Assembly: GCA_008477525.1 (NCBI GenBank)
Contig: SPDT01000005.1
Coordinates: 3,968,001-4,032,000, forward strand
Origin: Hypomyces perniciosus
Taxonomy: Eukaryota > Ascomycota > Sordariomycetes > Hypocreales > Hypocreaceae
Direction: 5' to 3'
DNA: 64,000 nucleotides
Below the pieces are notes generated by a model. The model did no database searches. It worked only from the letters and a program-made list of their open reading frames with translations, and was not told the DNA's origin. Both the position numbers and the translations under genes were made by a program. This document shows positions 9,780-22,710 of this stretch, piece after piece (within the stretch, counting starts at the first letter, position 1; the number at the start of each line of letters is the position of its first letter).

Positions 9780-12700
9780 AAATATGTCTGCTGCAGTATC
9801 CTCTTTTAATAACCCTAATACTCTACCCTCTGTTTTACCTTTTCGCTAGGGGCAGGATAATAATAGAGATAATAATATAAGTGGAAGTGAAGATAAAGAT
9901 AAAGTTAATAAAATGGAATAACTTTATATCTGTATAAAAGAAGCCTTTTAATATATAGAAGCCAACTGTATAGAATAAAAGTAACGCTATTAGTATTTAG
10001 TTGCTAAAAACGCTAGGCTTAATTAAATAATTTACTAATAGTAAGCGACTATTATAAACTTACAGAATTAAGCGCTGCCTATACTTAACCTAAACCTTAT
10101 ATTAAACTTTAAAGGAAACTAACCTTTAAAGGATTTAAGAGAATCGCTTAAAATATAACCCTTTAAACACTTTAATAGAAATACTGTAATACTTTAATTA
10201 TTTCTTACTTAACTATATAACTATTTCACCTATTTTTTAACTAGCTTTAATATAGAGATTAGTAAAATTCTTTTAGCCGCTAAATAACAAAGGGAATACT
10301 TTAATATAGTTTAAACCTACCTAAAGGGATTTCTTTAATAATAAAGCTAATACTAATAAATAAACGCAAACTATATTCATTAGTTATAATTGCTTTAAGG
10401 AAAAATTAAAGAATATCTTTAACGATATTAGTAAAGAATGCACTGCAGAAAATAAACTTATAAACTTAGTCTAAAAAGGAAAATGCTTTAACTATACTAT
10501 ATACTTTAAGAATTACGCTTTTAAGGTTAAGTAAGGAAACTCTGCCTTTATTAAATGCTTTTATAATAGATTTAAGCTAGAAATTAAAAGGGAAGCCTAT
10601 AAGTTCTCTTGCGATAAAGGCATTACCGAGTTTATTAAAAAATGCATAGATGCAGATAATTTACTTTATAAACTCCACTTAGATATAAAGAAAGGATAAC
10701 AGTAATCCGGATAAATTTATAAGTATCGAGGATATATAAATTAAAGCAAAAAGCAATAAGAATATATTGCCAGCTTTAATAATAAGAGACTTAGTTGAAT
10801 AGATTTAGACGCTATCTAGAAGGGAAAGGCGAAAGTTATCTATTATAATTATAATAAGCTAAGATACTTTTTGAGGGACGATAAAGCTTTATAGAAGCCG
10901 AGAATTAATAAACCCTGGAAGCCTGCGCTAAAACCTAGATAAAAAGTTAATATAGTTTCAACAACTATCGATTATATATTACTTAGCTGGACTATATATT
11001 ATAATAATAGCTGCCTTATTTATAAATCTAGTAAAGACAGAAGCGGATAATACTTAAAATAACCTAGAAAGATATCTATAATAAACTAAAAGGGATACTG
11101 GTTAAGACCTAGATCCTTAACTCTTAAAGATATTCTTAGAGAAGATAAAGCGAATAGGTATTTACTACACTTAGACAGTTTAATAGAATAAAACCTAAAC
11201 TCTAGCTATATAGAGTTAAATAGGGATAATAGTATCCCGGATAAATAAATAGTCGCTATAATCGATTACTGATATTTTAATTAAATTACTGCAGGCAATA
11301 AAGGATAGACTAATAGCAGTAACTTTAATAATAAAAATAAAAATAACCCTTCACAATATAGACTATTACTATACAGTACTATACTTTTAAAACTAGAAAA
11401 CATGTTACCTATAAACAGTAACCTTAAAGATAAGCTAAATAAATATTACCTAAACCTAGTTAAAAGAGTTGCTATAGGTATACAGTAAAATAGGTTAAAC
11501 CTATGCCTATATAGACAGCTTTATATACAAAACGGAGCTAATGATAAGATGGCTATTAAAGCTATCCTAGTTGCTTTAACTATATGCAAAGAACCTATAT
11601 ATTTCTATATATAAAGAGACTATACTATAAATTACCCTATTTATAAAGAGTACTATACTATATCCTAGGTTACTTATATTGTATATAGGTATATAGTATA
11701 CTTTCAAGAGAAAGTGAAGTATAATGTATTCCCGATTAAAATCCTATTCTACCCTGTAGAATAGGTATAGGATTATAATACTTTTAAAGAATAGATTATA
11801 ACTATATAGTACTAAGACTTTAAGATTATTATTATTAAACTAAATACTGAAACCCTAAAGGAATATCGCCAGCTATAAAGACTTAAAGGATATAAGTCTA
11901 AAGGATACTATATTTACTGCCAGGAGAAATTAATAAAATAGCACTTTCACTATAATAAAAGGTTTAAATGCAATTGATAATATTACTTAAAGTATAATAG
12001 CCTAAAGTATATTATATACAAGCGAAATAAGTTGCAGGATTGGCATTTATAATAAGCTAACAATACCCTATATTTATTGCCAGACTATATATACTGCTAG
12101 AAGGATAAGTGCACTACCTACCTACAGAAAAAACTCTAAAAATAGCGAATATAGAAGTATATAGGGTATAAACCTACTTTAGAAAATAGAGAGATTAACT
12201 AGATTATAAGGGAACTATATTGAAATTAGTTTAATTTTATTATTTATAAAGGAACTGCCTATAATAGGAGAAGGTGGTATTTACTTTAAGGAACCCTAAT
12301 TAACTGCGAAATTTATATAAAAAGAGAAGAATCGGGAAATAACTAATATTACCTATAAAAGGGCTATAAGGTAATGATCGATAAATTATATCTTTTGAAA
12401 TATTAAATAATAAAAGTAATAATAAAGATTTACTATATCTTAAATTAAAGATAATAGTTAAGGGATATTGGCTATATATATTAGTAGATAGCGGAGTAAT
12501 AGGCAATTTTATTATACCTATAACTGTAAATTGCTTATAGTTACTTTAAAAAGAGAAAACCAGACTATATTAACTTTATTAGGCAGAAGGAGGAGCCTTT
12601 ATATATAATAATAGATAGGTTAAATAAAAGATTGATTATTTTAAACTTAAAATCGCTAAATGTAAGGGAGTAGTTCCTTATAATATAGCGAATATCGATA

Positions 12701-15700
12701 GGTATAATATTATTCTCGGTTATTTTTAGTTAAAACGCAATAACCCTGATATCGACTAGGAGAATAGCCAGCTTTATTGGCGCGATAGTAAAGCTTCCTT
12801 GGCGATTAGAATTATTAGAAAGGCTTTAGCTGTAGGGCAGAAATCCTATATAGAACCCTTAAGTATACTGAAGAAAGGAATTAAGAAAGTTACCTTTAAT
12901 TTAATTATAGAAATAATCTATTTAAAAAAAAGACTTAAATAAAGTAAAGGGAAGGATAGATGAATTTAAAGAATAATTGCCTTTTTATAGAAAGTATTTG
13001 ACAATATTAATGAAATGCTTAAAGTAAAAAGCCCTGAAATAGCAGTATTGTTAAAATAACTGCAGAATATCCTTAAAGAATACTAGAAGTATAAAAAACT
13101 GTTTAAAGAAACACTTAATATAAAATTACTAGAATACAGTTAATAGGACTATATAATTAAGCTTAAGGATAGTGTAAATACTACTTTCTATAAGATTTAT
13201 AATCTAAATAAAAAAGAGCTTAAAAGCCTATGCGACTATTTGGATAATATATTAGTTAAAGGGTATATTCAACCCTCTTTATTAGAAGCAGGCTATCCTA
13301 TTATGTTTGTATTAAAGAAAGGAGGTAAACTATGGTTAGTTGTAGATTACTAATAGCTTAATAAAGCTACTGTTAAGGATAGAACTCTACTACTGTTAAT
13401 TATAGAATTATAGGATAGACTATATAGGAAGAAGTGGTTTACAGCACTAGACTTTAAAGGCGCTTATAACTTTATCTGAATTAAGGAAGGATATAAATAG
13501 ATGACCGCCTTTTAAACTAAGTATGGCTTATTCGAATATTTAGTTATGCCTTTCGGTTTTATTAATGCTTTTGCGATATTTTAAACGATAATTAATAATG
13601 TATTAAAAGAGTACCTTGATATTTTTATAGTTATTTACTTAAATAATATCCTAATCTTTTTAGATACCTTTAAAGAATATAAGGCATATATTTATAAAGT
13701 ATTATAAATACTATAAAATGCTAAACTATTTATAGAACTAAAGAAATGCGAATTTTATATATAGAAAGTCACTTTTTTAAGGTATATTATTACCTTTAGA
13801 GAAATTTATATAAATCTGTTAAAAGTATAAGCAGTAAAAGACTAGCCTATATTTATAATAGTTAAGGAAGTTTAAAGCTTTTTAGGACTTACTAACTATT
13901 ATTAATAATTTATTAAAGGCTATAGAAGTATTATATAAACTCTTTATAAACTTATTAAAAAGGATTAAAAGTTTCTATAGGCATTAAATATATAGGATAT
14001 ATTTGATAAACTTAAGTAGTTTATCTTAAAAGAACCTGTATTTATTATATTTAACCTATTTAAAGAAATAAACGTCGAAATAAACGCTTTTAACTTTACT
14101 GTAAAAGCTTAATTTAGTTGAAAGGATAAAAACGGCAAGCTATGCCCTGTTGCCTTTTACTCTAGAGCACTATATAGCGCGGAATTAAATTACTTAATTA
14201 TAATAAAGAATTCCTCGCTATTATTCTTGCATTTAAGGAATAGCGATATTACCTGTTAGGAGGAATATATAAGGTTAAGGTATATATTAACTATAAGAAT
14301 ATTATATATTTCGCGATAGTTTAATAACTCTCTGGAAAATAGATCCGCTATACGGAATACCTCTTAGAATTCGACTATATCCTAATCTATTAAAAAGGAT
14401 CTAAGAATAGATAAATAGATATATTTAATAGATAAGCTGACTATAACTAGGGAAAGATTAAGTATACTAGGTAGATTTTGGAATAGACCTTTAAAGGATA
14501 TTACTAATAAATAGCAGTTTAAGCTATATATAAGGTATTTAATAATAATGCTATACTTTAATGCATTAAAGAGTATTACGCTATTTAGGATAACGATAGA
14601 TTCCTAGAAGATATAGAGTTTAATAATAAAGGAATTTAATAATAAAATAGAAAGATCTAGATCTTAAATAAACTCTAGAAGAATATAGTTATAGAAGTTT
14701 ATTAATACCCAGTATATAGATATAAAGGAATTTGCAAAACCTGTAAATAAATATAAAGGTATTATAAGTTTTAAAGGCTTAAGAAAGTCATATAAGATAT
14801 TGTCTTTTACTGTATAACTTGCAGAACAGTTAAACCCTTGAAATATAAACTATACAGTAAACTCTAACCCTTGCTAGTATTAAAACGACTATAAGAGTTA
14901 ATTTTATTAGACTTTATTATTAAACTACTACTATCTATTAAACTAGGATTAAATATTAAATATAACAGTATTTTAATAATTATAGACTAATTTATTAAAT
15001 ATTTTTACTTCCTTTTATATAAAGAAGTAATAAATATAGAGACACTAGCTTATATATTTTTGCGATTTATTGCAGCTAACTATATAATTCTAGCTAAGAT
15101 TATTTCTAACTAAGGATTAACCTTTGCGTTTAAATTCTAGCAAGCATTTATAAATTAATTAAATATAAATTATAAGCTTAATACTGTATATTACCTATAG
15201 ATAGATAGTTAAATAGAATATATTAATTAAATTATTAAAGTTTATTTAAAAAGTTATATTAACTTTAATTAAGATAATTAGGTAGAGAAGCTACTAATCG
15301 CATAAATATCTTATAATAGCAATATTTTAAAGTTAACTGGACTTAGCCTTATATACGCTAACTATAGCTTTATGCTAGATATATATAAAGCGTTAAAGAA
15401 AGGCTTATATATCGATAAAGTATAAATTAAAGCTGAAAATATAAAGCAGTTATATAAAGAAATGCAGGTATACCTTTACTTTATATAAGAAAGAATAAAA
15501 AAGTATATTAATAAATATAGATTAAAGGGATTAATCTTTAAAGAGGGAGATATAGTTTACCTATATTAATATTTGCTAGGGAAAAAGACTGCGAATATTA
15601 AAATAATGCAACTAAGCGATAAATTAGATTTTAAGAAACTTAGACTTTACCTGGTTAAAAAGGTTATTTTAAAAGTTATTTATAAATTTATATTATTAGA

Positions 15701-15960
15701 TGGTATTTGAATTTACCTGGTATTTTATATTTTACTACTTGAAAAAGCATTATAAAATGAATTAGAAAATGGATTAATTATAGACTTAATTGAAGTTTTA
15801 CTGGTTAAAGAAGAATATAAAGTTAAGGAAATTAAAGCTATAAAAATAGAAAACAATAAATGCTAATACTTGATTAAGTGGAAAAACTATGAAGAAGAAT
15901 ATAACTCCTAGGAACCTAAAGAATACCTTAAATACTCCTAGATAATTTTATAATAATTCC
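9780..15960 (+). pseudogene. gag-pol pseudogene of the chromovirus
   Basis: Degenerate coding region of a Ty3/gypsy polyprotein. Visible landmarks: a CCHC zinc knuckle at about 10834-10882 in which the first two Cys codons now read Tyr and the last Asp (consistent with TGY to TAY by RIP for the Tyr changes), while flanking Asn, Lys and Phe-Leu-Arg-Asp context is preserved; an aspartic-protease LVDSG at about 12480; reverse-transcriptase VDY block near 13340 and the catalytic YLDD at about 13634 now reading YLNN; a chromodomain core (LIKWKNYEEEYNS then EP) near 15865-15935. Stops interrupt all frames throughout, so no product is possible. It differs in length and sequence from the intact element at 29035-34454. 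Confidence 0.9.
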
Positions 15961-16658
15961 ACTGAAATCTTAGCCTATTAACGATAGATCGAGTAACCTA
16001 AAGGCAGTCTAATTAATTATATTAATAGCCCTTAAGGAATGTATATCGATAGCAGCTTCCGCTTTATAACGTTCTGCCTTGTTTAACTTATCTAGAGATT
16101 TAAGACTATGCCGAACTATCTTGTAACCATGAGATACTATAGACTGATGCTGTTGCCTTAAACGCGCTAACTTCGCAAAAGCCTTATTTACCTTTTATTA
16201 AGCGCGGAGTAAACGAGCCTTAGTCTCTTCTTTTTCCTGCTTTATTTTTTGCTTCTTTAAAATTATATATTGCGCTATACTATAAATTAGAAAAGTTTAA
16301 TAAAAATTAATGAAAAATAAACCTGCAGAAAGCGTAATGCCGGAACTATCGCATAAATGACCTTACTGTATATATTTACTATAACATGAATTATCTGCAA
16401 TTATTTTATAAGAAAGATTGCGATTATGGCAGAATAAATAAGGTATAACGAAATTACTAATAGCCTTAATTAATAAAAAAAGAGCTAGGTGCTATTTAGT
16501 TTTATAAGAATAAGATTTCGCTACGCGACTTAATATTCTATCAGCAGAAAATATAGAATATAAGATAAAGGCACTATACTTATAAACTGTAGGGGATAGC
16601 GGTATTTATAGAGGAATTAATAGGTTTTGGGGATAAGATTAATAGGAGGGGGATATTG
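15961..16658. other. Untranslated 3' part of the chromovirus
   Basis: Follows the chromodomain remnant and precedes the right LTR. Less TA-rich than the coding part. It has no terminal repeats of its own, so I treat it as the element's 3' untranslated region. It ends in the polypurine tract. Confidence 0.5.
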
Positions 16659-17046
16659 TATTACGACCCGACTATTATAAGAATGTGATATAGTATATAC
16701 CTGGGGGAACCTTAGATGGATGAACTAATCAGTATTGGATTACTTGGGTTACTATAAACTATAAAGTAATCCTAGTGAGTTAATAGAAGGACTCACCATA
16801 GATTGTTAGGAAAATAAGTGTGATTTAAGGTGATTTAAGATTATTCCTTTTACATATATATACGATTGGCTTATTATTTATTTAGTATAGTTACTTAGAT
16901 AGTCGTTAATAATTGCATTTACTAGAATCGCCTGTTTTACAGAATCGTGATTATGTTACCCTGCTTAGTATTTATCCCTGACCTCTCTGTTAATATAAAC
17001 CCACGAACCTCGGTTTATCCCTTAAGAATTAACCTGGATCGTTATA
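16659..17046 (+). repeat. 3' LTR of the RIP-inactivated chromovirus
   Basis: 388 bp starting TATTACGACCC (from TGTCACGACCC by G-to-A and C-to-T) and ending GATCGTTATA. It differs from the 5' LTR at many sites, mostly transitions. Confidence 0.9.
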
Positions 17047-17065
17047 TACTTTAATATAAAGTGCT

Positions 17066-17142
17066 TGTAGCTATATAATAAAAGGATAATAAAAAGGTAA
17101 GGAAAGGAAAAGAAAGAGAAAGATATCCTTTTATATATATTA
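17066..17142 (-). repeat. Probable solo LTR of the miniature-element family, RIP-mutated
   Basis: Reverse complement resembles the miniature LTRs: AAAAGGATAT, then a pyrimidine-rich core, then TTATTATCC. The ends are uncertain and no matching flanking 5-mers were found. Confidence 0.45.
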
Positions 17143-17304
17143 ACAAGTATATATTTATATTCAAAGAATATTTAAATGCTTTTATTTCTTTATTATTATT
17201 AAATTTATAAAAAATATTAATAAAGCCTACTTTATTATTATTTAATATTATAATGGCTTTAAATACACGATTTTTAAAGGAAAGAATAAATATTACTAAA
17301 AAGG

Positions 17305-17381
17305 TGATACACATAAATAGTGTATCGTCCTTTTCCTTTCTTCCTTCCCTTCTTCCCTCTTTATCTGCACTTTGCATATCA
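17305..17381 (+). repeat. 5' LTR of miniature element C (77 bp)
   Basis: TGATACACA...GCATATCA. One of the shortest LTRs in the window; differs from the right LTR at only a few bases. Confidence 0.85.
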
Positions 17382-18215
17382 AATGGTAGCAATCTAAGCG
17401 TTTTTCGATCGCAAGACCTTCATACACGCACCACACTGGCAACCACACTGGCAACCATCTCGGCATTTCCTTCTAGCAAGCAAGAAAGCCTCTGCAGACG
17501 AAGATATCAGCCAACCAACCTGCTAACCAAACCGCCAAACCAAACCGCCAAACCAAACCGCGTTGATCCTGGTTTTTGTTGTTTCCCTCGCGAGACTACG
17601 CCGCTTCCAAAACGACGATCTACAGCTGTTCCTTTTACTAGGCTTTACAGCTATTTCTTTATTAAGCGACGTTCCTTTTATAATTTTCCTTGAATTCGAT
17701 TCGCAATGATTCCAACTGATCAACTCCATCAAGCCGAACAACAACGTCTATGGCAACTATATCAGGTTAATCGTTAACGCCGGACCTGCGGAAGCTGCAG
17801 AGTCCTTTTCCAAACACGGAATTAACTTTTTATCCATCTTTAGACCTCATGCCGGCCAAGTCAACGCCCAACTGTTCAACGCGTCTATCCAGTTCAGCAA
17901 CGCGTTATGGCCCCTTTTCTAAGACCAGTTCAATAACGCGTTGTGGCCCCTGCTCTAAGACCAGTTTAACGCATCTATCCAGTTCAGCAGCCCCAGTCAC
18001 AACAACGCGATACTGTTCAGCACGGATCAGAACACAGACGCATTGTTGGCCCGGCAAAGACCCCAGTTCAGGGGCCCCGTCAACGCGTTCAAATACACGT
18101 TCCAGCTAGCCAGCCTAGCCAACCACCCAAGGTCTAAGTCAACTTCCAGCAAGACCCAAGGGGTTATCGTGTATCCCATCATTAAGTTTAACGCGGCCAC
18201 CTTTAACCTCGGGAT

Positions 18216-18473
18216 ATGGATCAAGGGAACCGAGACCTAGACCAATTCGATTATGAAGACCCTGACCAGCTGGATCTATTTAATCTACTCAATCAGTTCG
18301 ATCCCGAAGACCTTGACCAGCTCGGCCTTGATCAACTTGATCTATACTACAACCCTGATCAGGAATTTGTCCCCGATAACAGTCAGGAATATAAAGATGG
18401 CTATGATCCTGATCCTGATCTCTATAAGGAGGGATATAATAATGATGATGGCGTTGATAATGGAATAGATTAG
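18216..18473 (+). CDS. Asp-rich 85-residue open frame inside miniature element C (doubtful)
   Basis: An ATG-initiated frame composed of a repeated DQ[FL]D/EDxDQL motif, strongly acidic (Asp, Gln, Tyr, Asn) with almost no basic residues. It lies in the 3' third of the element just before the polypurine tract. No known family. It could be a chance frame through a tandem GAYCAG-type repeat, which would itself give Asp-Gln periodicity. There is no evidence of expression. Confidence 0.2.
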   Translation: MDQGNRDLDQFDYEDPDQLDLFNLLNQFDPEDLDQLGLDQLDLYYNPDQEFVPDNSQEYKDGYDPDPDLYKEGYNNDDGVDNGID

Positions 18474-18550
18474 GATTGCTATAGCGATAGAAGCTATAGC
18501 AGCTAAGGGAATCCGAGGATGGATTATTTTTCATTCGGGGAGGCGGCATT

Positions 18551-18627
18551 TAATACACATAAATAGTGTATCGTCCTTTTCCTTCCTTCCTTCCCTTCTT
18601 CCCTCTTCATCTGCACTTTGCATATCA
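18551..18627 (+). repeat. 3' LTR of miniature element C (77 bp)
   Basis: Starts TAATACACA (G-to-A relative to the left LTR) and ends CATATCA, followed by target duplication AAAGG. Confidence 0.85.
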
Positions 18628-18632
18628 AAAGG

Positions 18633-20210
18633 TAGGGTTTACGTTTACGTTTATTGTGGATTGTATTAATATATCAACTAGGGCTTATATAGGTCGGTGG
18701 CGTTGTTTAGTATAGGCGAATTTACTGAGTATATACTAAGTATAGAGTATAGTACTTGTATATCTATATCACGGTGTCAGCATACGCCCTTTTAATGATA
18801 TGGATCTTAAGGTAGTATATGTTACTAATTTGGATATAATATATGGGTCTTGGGGATCCTGGTAATAACTATGGACATTTGGGCCTTTTTCTAAGACATT
18901 TTACCCCCTGAATTATTCCTTGGTCGTGACCTTTGCTATACATTACCCCGCTACACTGAAAAGAATATACTTTCTTCACAGCATTGAAATAGAATAGTAG
19001 TTCTATATATGAGGCTTCTATATACTTATATAAAATGATATATAAAAAATGAAGGGAAAGTTAGATATAATATAATATAATAATTAAGCTTTAGAAAGCT
19101 ATATTAAATAATTATTTTAACTGGTATTAGATATTGTATCTTAATAATGTATCTGCTGCTGTTTTTTATTGGCTGCTTATCGTTATGAGAAGTAGCGCCA
19201 AGGAATAATTGAAGGGGTAGACTGTACCTTTCCGATTCTTGATAATTTAAATCTGTGAGTATTATTGATGGCTGAACGATTGATGCGCAAAGCCTAGCTT
19301 TATCTGGCTTTGCTGTTGGCAGTCCTACTGCCCTTCCCTACCTTCACTTTCTTTTCAGCCTTACGACTCGAGCCACGCAACGCACAATGCAACTGCGATA
19401 GTTGCCTAAACTTCTTGCCCCAGCTAAGTTACTATTCTGACCGCGATTTCATGTATTTGGCGGCTTTCCAGGGCGATGAATCGCTGGTCTGGGGGCGGAT
19501 ATACTAGTGTGCCGAGCAGCTGCAGCAGGCTATGATGCGAAGTTGCCCTTCTAGGAGGTGAATATGTTTATTTTCGAGCATCATGACTAACACAGGGGCT
19601 TCAAATTGCTGGGCTGATATCGGTTCTATCACGCTCTATTTTGGTGAAAACCGGACTCATGGCCAGGACTCGGTGAAGAGCCCGATATTTGACTTTGAGA
19701 CGCTCCACTATTGCCGAGTGAACGAGAGACAATTAAAAACAGCAGGGTTGTTATTCTTTCTCAAGCTCAGCTATCATATTTTCTATAAGTATCATCTCAT
19801 CCTCCTGATAGACACTAAACTTTCCGTCTTTTATCCCTTCTGTAATCGCCTTGATCTCAACCACCAACCTCCTTCCTCCACGACCCCTGTAGCCACAAAG
19901 GCGTGGCGAGGGTTCGACACGACATGCATAATGAACTGTGGGGAATCTCTGCCCAGGTGCTTAATTGCATCCAGCCACGCGCAGACTGGCCTAAAAAGAA
20001 TTGAATTTGTACTCTTGCTAATCCCAATTGCGAGAAAAGCTGCTACATAAATACATGAAAACTAGCTATATAACAAATATGTACTATGTACTTGTGGTTC
20101 TGTAGATTCAGGTTCTTGAGAATTATCCCGACGTCCGCATGCAGTTAGTAACTGACAAATCCGACTATAGATTCATTCCGGAGATAACCTCGACAGCAGT
20201 TCCAGTCGTA
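18633..20210. other. Intergenic, no supported gene
   Basis: Base composition returns to normal at about 18,640, marking the edge of the RIP block. Short open frames at 19310-19507 and 19583-20050 (plus) show no signal peptide, domain or homology I recognise, and no canonical intron joins them. I leave them uncalled; they may be exons of a gene I cannot model. Confidence 0.5.
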
Positions 20211-20289
20211 TCATTAAACCGATTGGGTTGATTGACAGATTGGGTTGATAATAAGCCCTGGAACCTGCTTTCCACTCCTAGCCGAGCTA

Positions 20290-20961
20290 CTAAGGCGAAT
20301 CGGTACACTTGCTTCCGCATCCATAGTTGACAGTCGAAGTCGGTGATTTGTGCTCGAAATTTTGGATCCAGGCCGTATAGTCATCGCCAGTCTTTTTGCC
20401 AGGATTATGGCACCGCCGTCGCATGTATGACCCCTGCGAGAGGTACTGCTGCTGAGCCCAAATGATATGGCATTGACCGTCATTCCAGGTGCAGGATGTG
20501 GTATCCGATGCAGAGTGGCACTTCTGCAAAGCATATCCTGCATCGATGCCAAATTTAACAATCTTCGTCTCAATACCCACGGATATACTGATAGACCATG
20601 TCTCGCAGGTCTGGGTTCCTGTCATCTTAGCAACCTGGCATATATTGGTGCCGGTGCAGTAGACTTTGTCTGAGGCTGGATACCAATCGCCGTAAGTGAT
20701 GGTCTGACCGACTACAAAGTAGTCGGTCCAGCACTTAACCCCAGACGCATAACTGTGTCCACTGTCGGAACCAATATAGGTACCCTCCCCATCATTATAC
20801 CGCTTAACAAGAGTACCGTTATTGGCCTCAGCGGCAATAGACTCAGCGATAAGAAGCTCAGCGGCAGGAATCTCATAGGTAGGAGCCTCAGTGGTAGGAT
20901 AGGCGCTTGCGATAGATAAGCAGGATATAAGAAGCCCAATATAGGCTTGAAGTTTTGCCAT
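20290..20961 (-). CDS. Secreted prepro Cys-rich protein (family 1, member 1)
   Basis: 223 residues. Residues 1-20 form a signal peptide (hydrophobic core ending SIASA). An acidic propeptide follows with a glycosylation sequon NNGT at 47-50 and a Lys-Arg pair at 53-54, a typical Kex2-type cleavage site. The mature part has ten cysteines, a central alternating hydrophobic stretch (WSISISVGI...KFGIDAGYAL, about 122-145), a CTWNDGQCHIIW motif at 157-168 and YGCGSKC near the C-terminus. The same layout and motifs occur in the protein at 37848-38738, so they are paralogues. Function unknown; alternating polar/apolar strands and disulfides suggest a beta-rich extracellular protein. The start is the ATG at 20959-20961, which alone gives a signal peptide. 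No intron is needed. Confidence 0.75.
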   Translation of the reverse strand: MAKLQAYIGLLISCLSIASAYPTTEAPTYEIPAAELLIAESIAAEANNGTLVKRYNDGEGTYIGSDSGHSYASGVKCWTDYFVVGQTITYGDWYPASDKVYCTGTNICQVAKMTGTQTCETWSISISVGIETKIVKFGIDAGYALQKCHSASDTTSCTWNDGQCHIIWAQQQYLSQGSYMRRRCHNPGKKTGDDYTAWIQNFEHKSPTSTVNYGCGSKCTDSP

Positions 20962-22690
20962 TATAACGAGAATAGCGAGAGATATTGCGAGCGTAGAAAG
21001 CGTATTGATGAAAGTTTAGGGCGATAATGCGGAAGTAGAAGGGATAATCACTAGAGAGAACCAGAAAAAAGAACCCTCTAAGTTAGTGGTATGAGAAGGG
21101 ACTGATAGTTATGAATTCATAGATGCCGGAATGTGTGATTCTATAGCTGTTCTTATATTTCTTGGGAGTCCAGCTCATTGTGAGTTGCTTGTATGTCACT
21201 GGTGGGTTTCATTAGCCACTGAATGGACCCATTTCGACCCTTCAGAACTTTGACGCATCTCAAGCCAATTAGCAAGGGCGTCTAATAGCGCGCTAGACAT
21301 AAAGATAAACAACTTACTCATACCTTCTGCGTACTTCCTTTTTCGGCAAGATAGCGTATCTGTCAATTGACTTATACATACTGTATTAGTACTACTACTA
21401 CTATAGAAAGATACTCACTGAGTGGGCATAGTAGAAATCCTAGCTAGCATAATACAGTAACTAGGGATTATGGGGCTTGAAGTGTCCGGGATTCCCGCAG
21501 TGAAGTTTAATAGATAGTAACTAGCTGAAAATCGGTCAAACTAGGCCTAGACCTTCCTAATTGGAAGTACTCCGTAGTGCTTACAGATAAAGGCTAGATC
21601 TACTACTAGTATTTTTTGGAATTTATTGCTGCTATAATATCCTAGATTACTAAGACTATTATTACAGAATATTAAGATAGTATATAGTTATCTAGCCTGC
21701 TAGAGTCCTAACAGCTTTATATAATAACATTTAGGAGTAATTGAGAATTGTTAGGGATCCGAGTTTAATGTAAGTACGGAGTACATCTGCCGATCATTGC
21801 GGGAAATCCTTGTAATGCTGACTGTATTATAGATCCGCTAGTGTGGAGTAAATAAGCTAGTATCACTGGCCCTAGTCTAAAACGCCCGGCTTATATGGAA
21901 TACAGAAGAGTATTGTTACTCGTATAGTAGTTACTCCGCTTACCATAATAAATAAGGGGACTTGAAGCTGATAATTATGTATACTCACCTGCAGTGTCCG
22001 CTAATATCTCCTAGACAGTTCTACATAGGTAAAGGCACTACGGAGTAGAGTAAAACGACTAAAATAGACTAGATTTACTACTAGTGTGGATAAGCCTGCG
22101 GCTTGTTATTGAACTGTCTACTACTTGAGGAAAGGCGATGCTATTCAGTATACCCTATAAGGATCAAAGAGTGCTACTGGATACTTATTGTGCAATTGGC
22201 TTCTTTTAGTAAGTATGGCTAAATAATCCTCTTGCTGAAAAATATGTGCGTCGCAGCGTATGGTAATATAATCAATACAAGATTAATATGATGAAAAGAG
22301 TACCTCTATTATAAGCTATTGATTAAGAGATTTTCTTATCTTCATGAACGTATTAGTAATAAACAAGTAGAGCAATAAAATACATACAAACCTAGCAAGC
22401 ATTTCGTCGTTGTATTTAATCCTTATAGGATACAGTAGGCAGTTTCATTTAAATACCGAGATGTGTAGATCATGGACAGGGTATCTGCTGTGGCTATTCC
22501 ACAATTGTCTACAGTTTGCAGATCATGCGAGACTACCCAATAGCCGTGCAGCTTACAGCGGTGAATACGATTTCATCTGACAGGCCATAAATAATTCGAG
22601 CTTGGGGGGCTTACTTGAGCTTGCAGGCTGGGGTGTCTGGCTTGAATTGACCTAGCTTGGGTTGTGATCAGCGTTGACAGCTGATTTCTC
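20962..22690. other. Intergenic, repeat-like but unassigned
   Basis: Upstream region of the minus-strand secreted gene; I see no clear TATA box. Between 21340 and 22110 there are several short dispersed repeats: TACTCCGTA/TACGGAGTA three times, and CTAGATYTACTACTAGT at about 21592 and 22070 in direct orientation. They may be remnants of a decayed element but no ends can be set. Confidence 0.4.
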
Positions 22691-22710
22691 TCTAAAGCGT
22701 ATCCACCCCC

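Larger units (their letters stand above)
9342..17046 (+). mobile_element. RIP-inactivated Ty3/gypsy chromovirus, complete by structure
   Basis: 7705 bp bounded by 388-bp LTRs and a perfect target duplication TACTT (9337-9341 and 17047-17051). A polypurine tract (AGGAGGGGG) lies just before the right LTR. Recognisable domain remnants run in the order zinc knuckle, protease, reverse transcriptase, integrase region, chromodomain, which is the gypsy/chromovirus order. Every domain is interrupted by stops of RIP type. Solo LTRs of the same family occur at 5710-6095, 35138-35522, 41110-41205 and 50424-50707. Confidence 0.93.
17305..18627 (+). mobile_element. Miniature LTR element, copy C (TRIM-like), complete
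   Basis: 1323 bp with 77-bp LTRs at 17305-17381 and 18551-18627 and a perfect target duplication AAAGG (17300-17304 and 18628-18632). Directly inside the left LTR is AATGGTAGCAATC, an initiator tRNA-Met-like primer-site candidate in the same place as in copies A and B. Before the right LTR is a purine tract GGGGAGGCGGC. The interior is GC-rich and differs in sequence from A and B but has the same organisation, with repeats of the type AACGCGTT...GGCCCC...CAGTTC that encode FNNA-like peptides, followed by an Asp-rich stretch. No enzyme is encoded. Confidence 0.92.
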
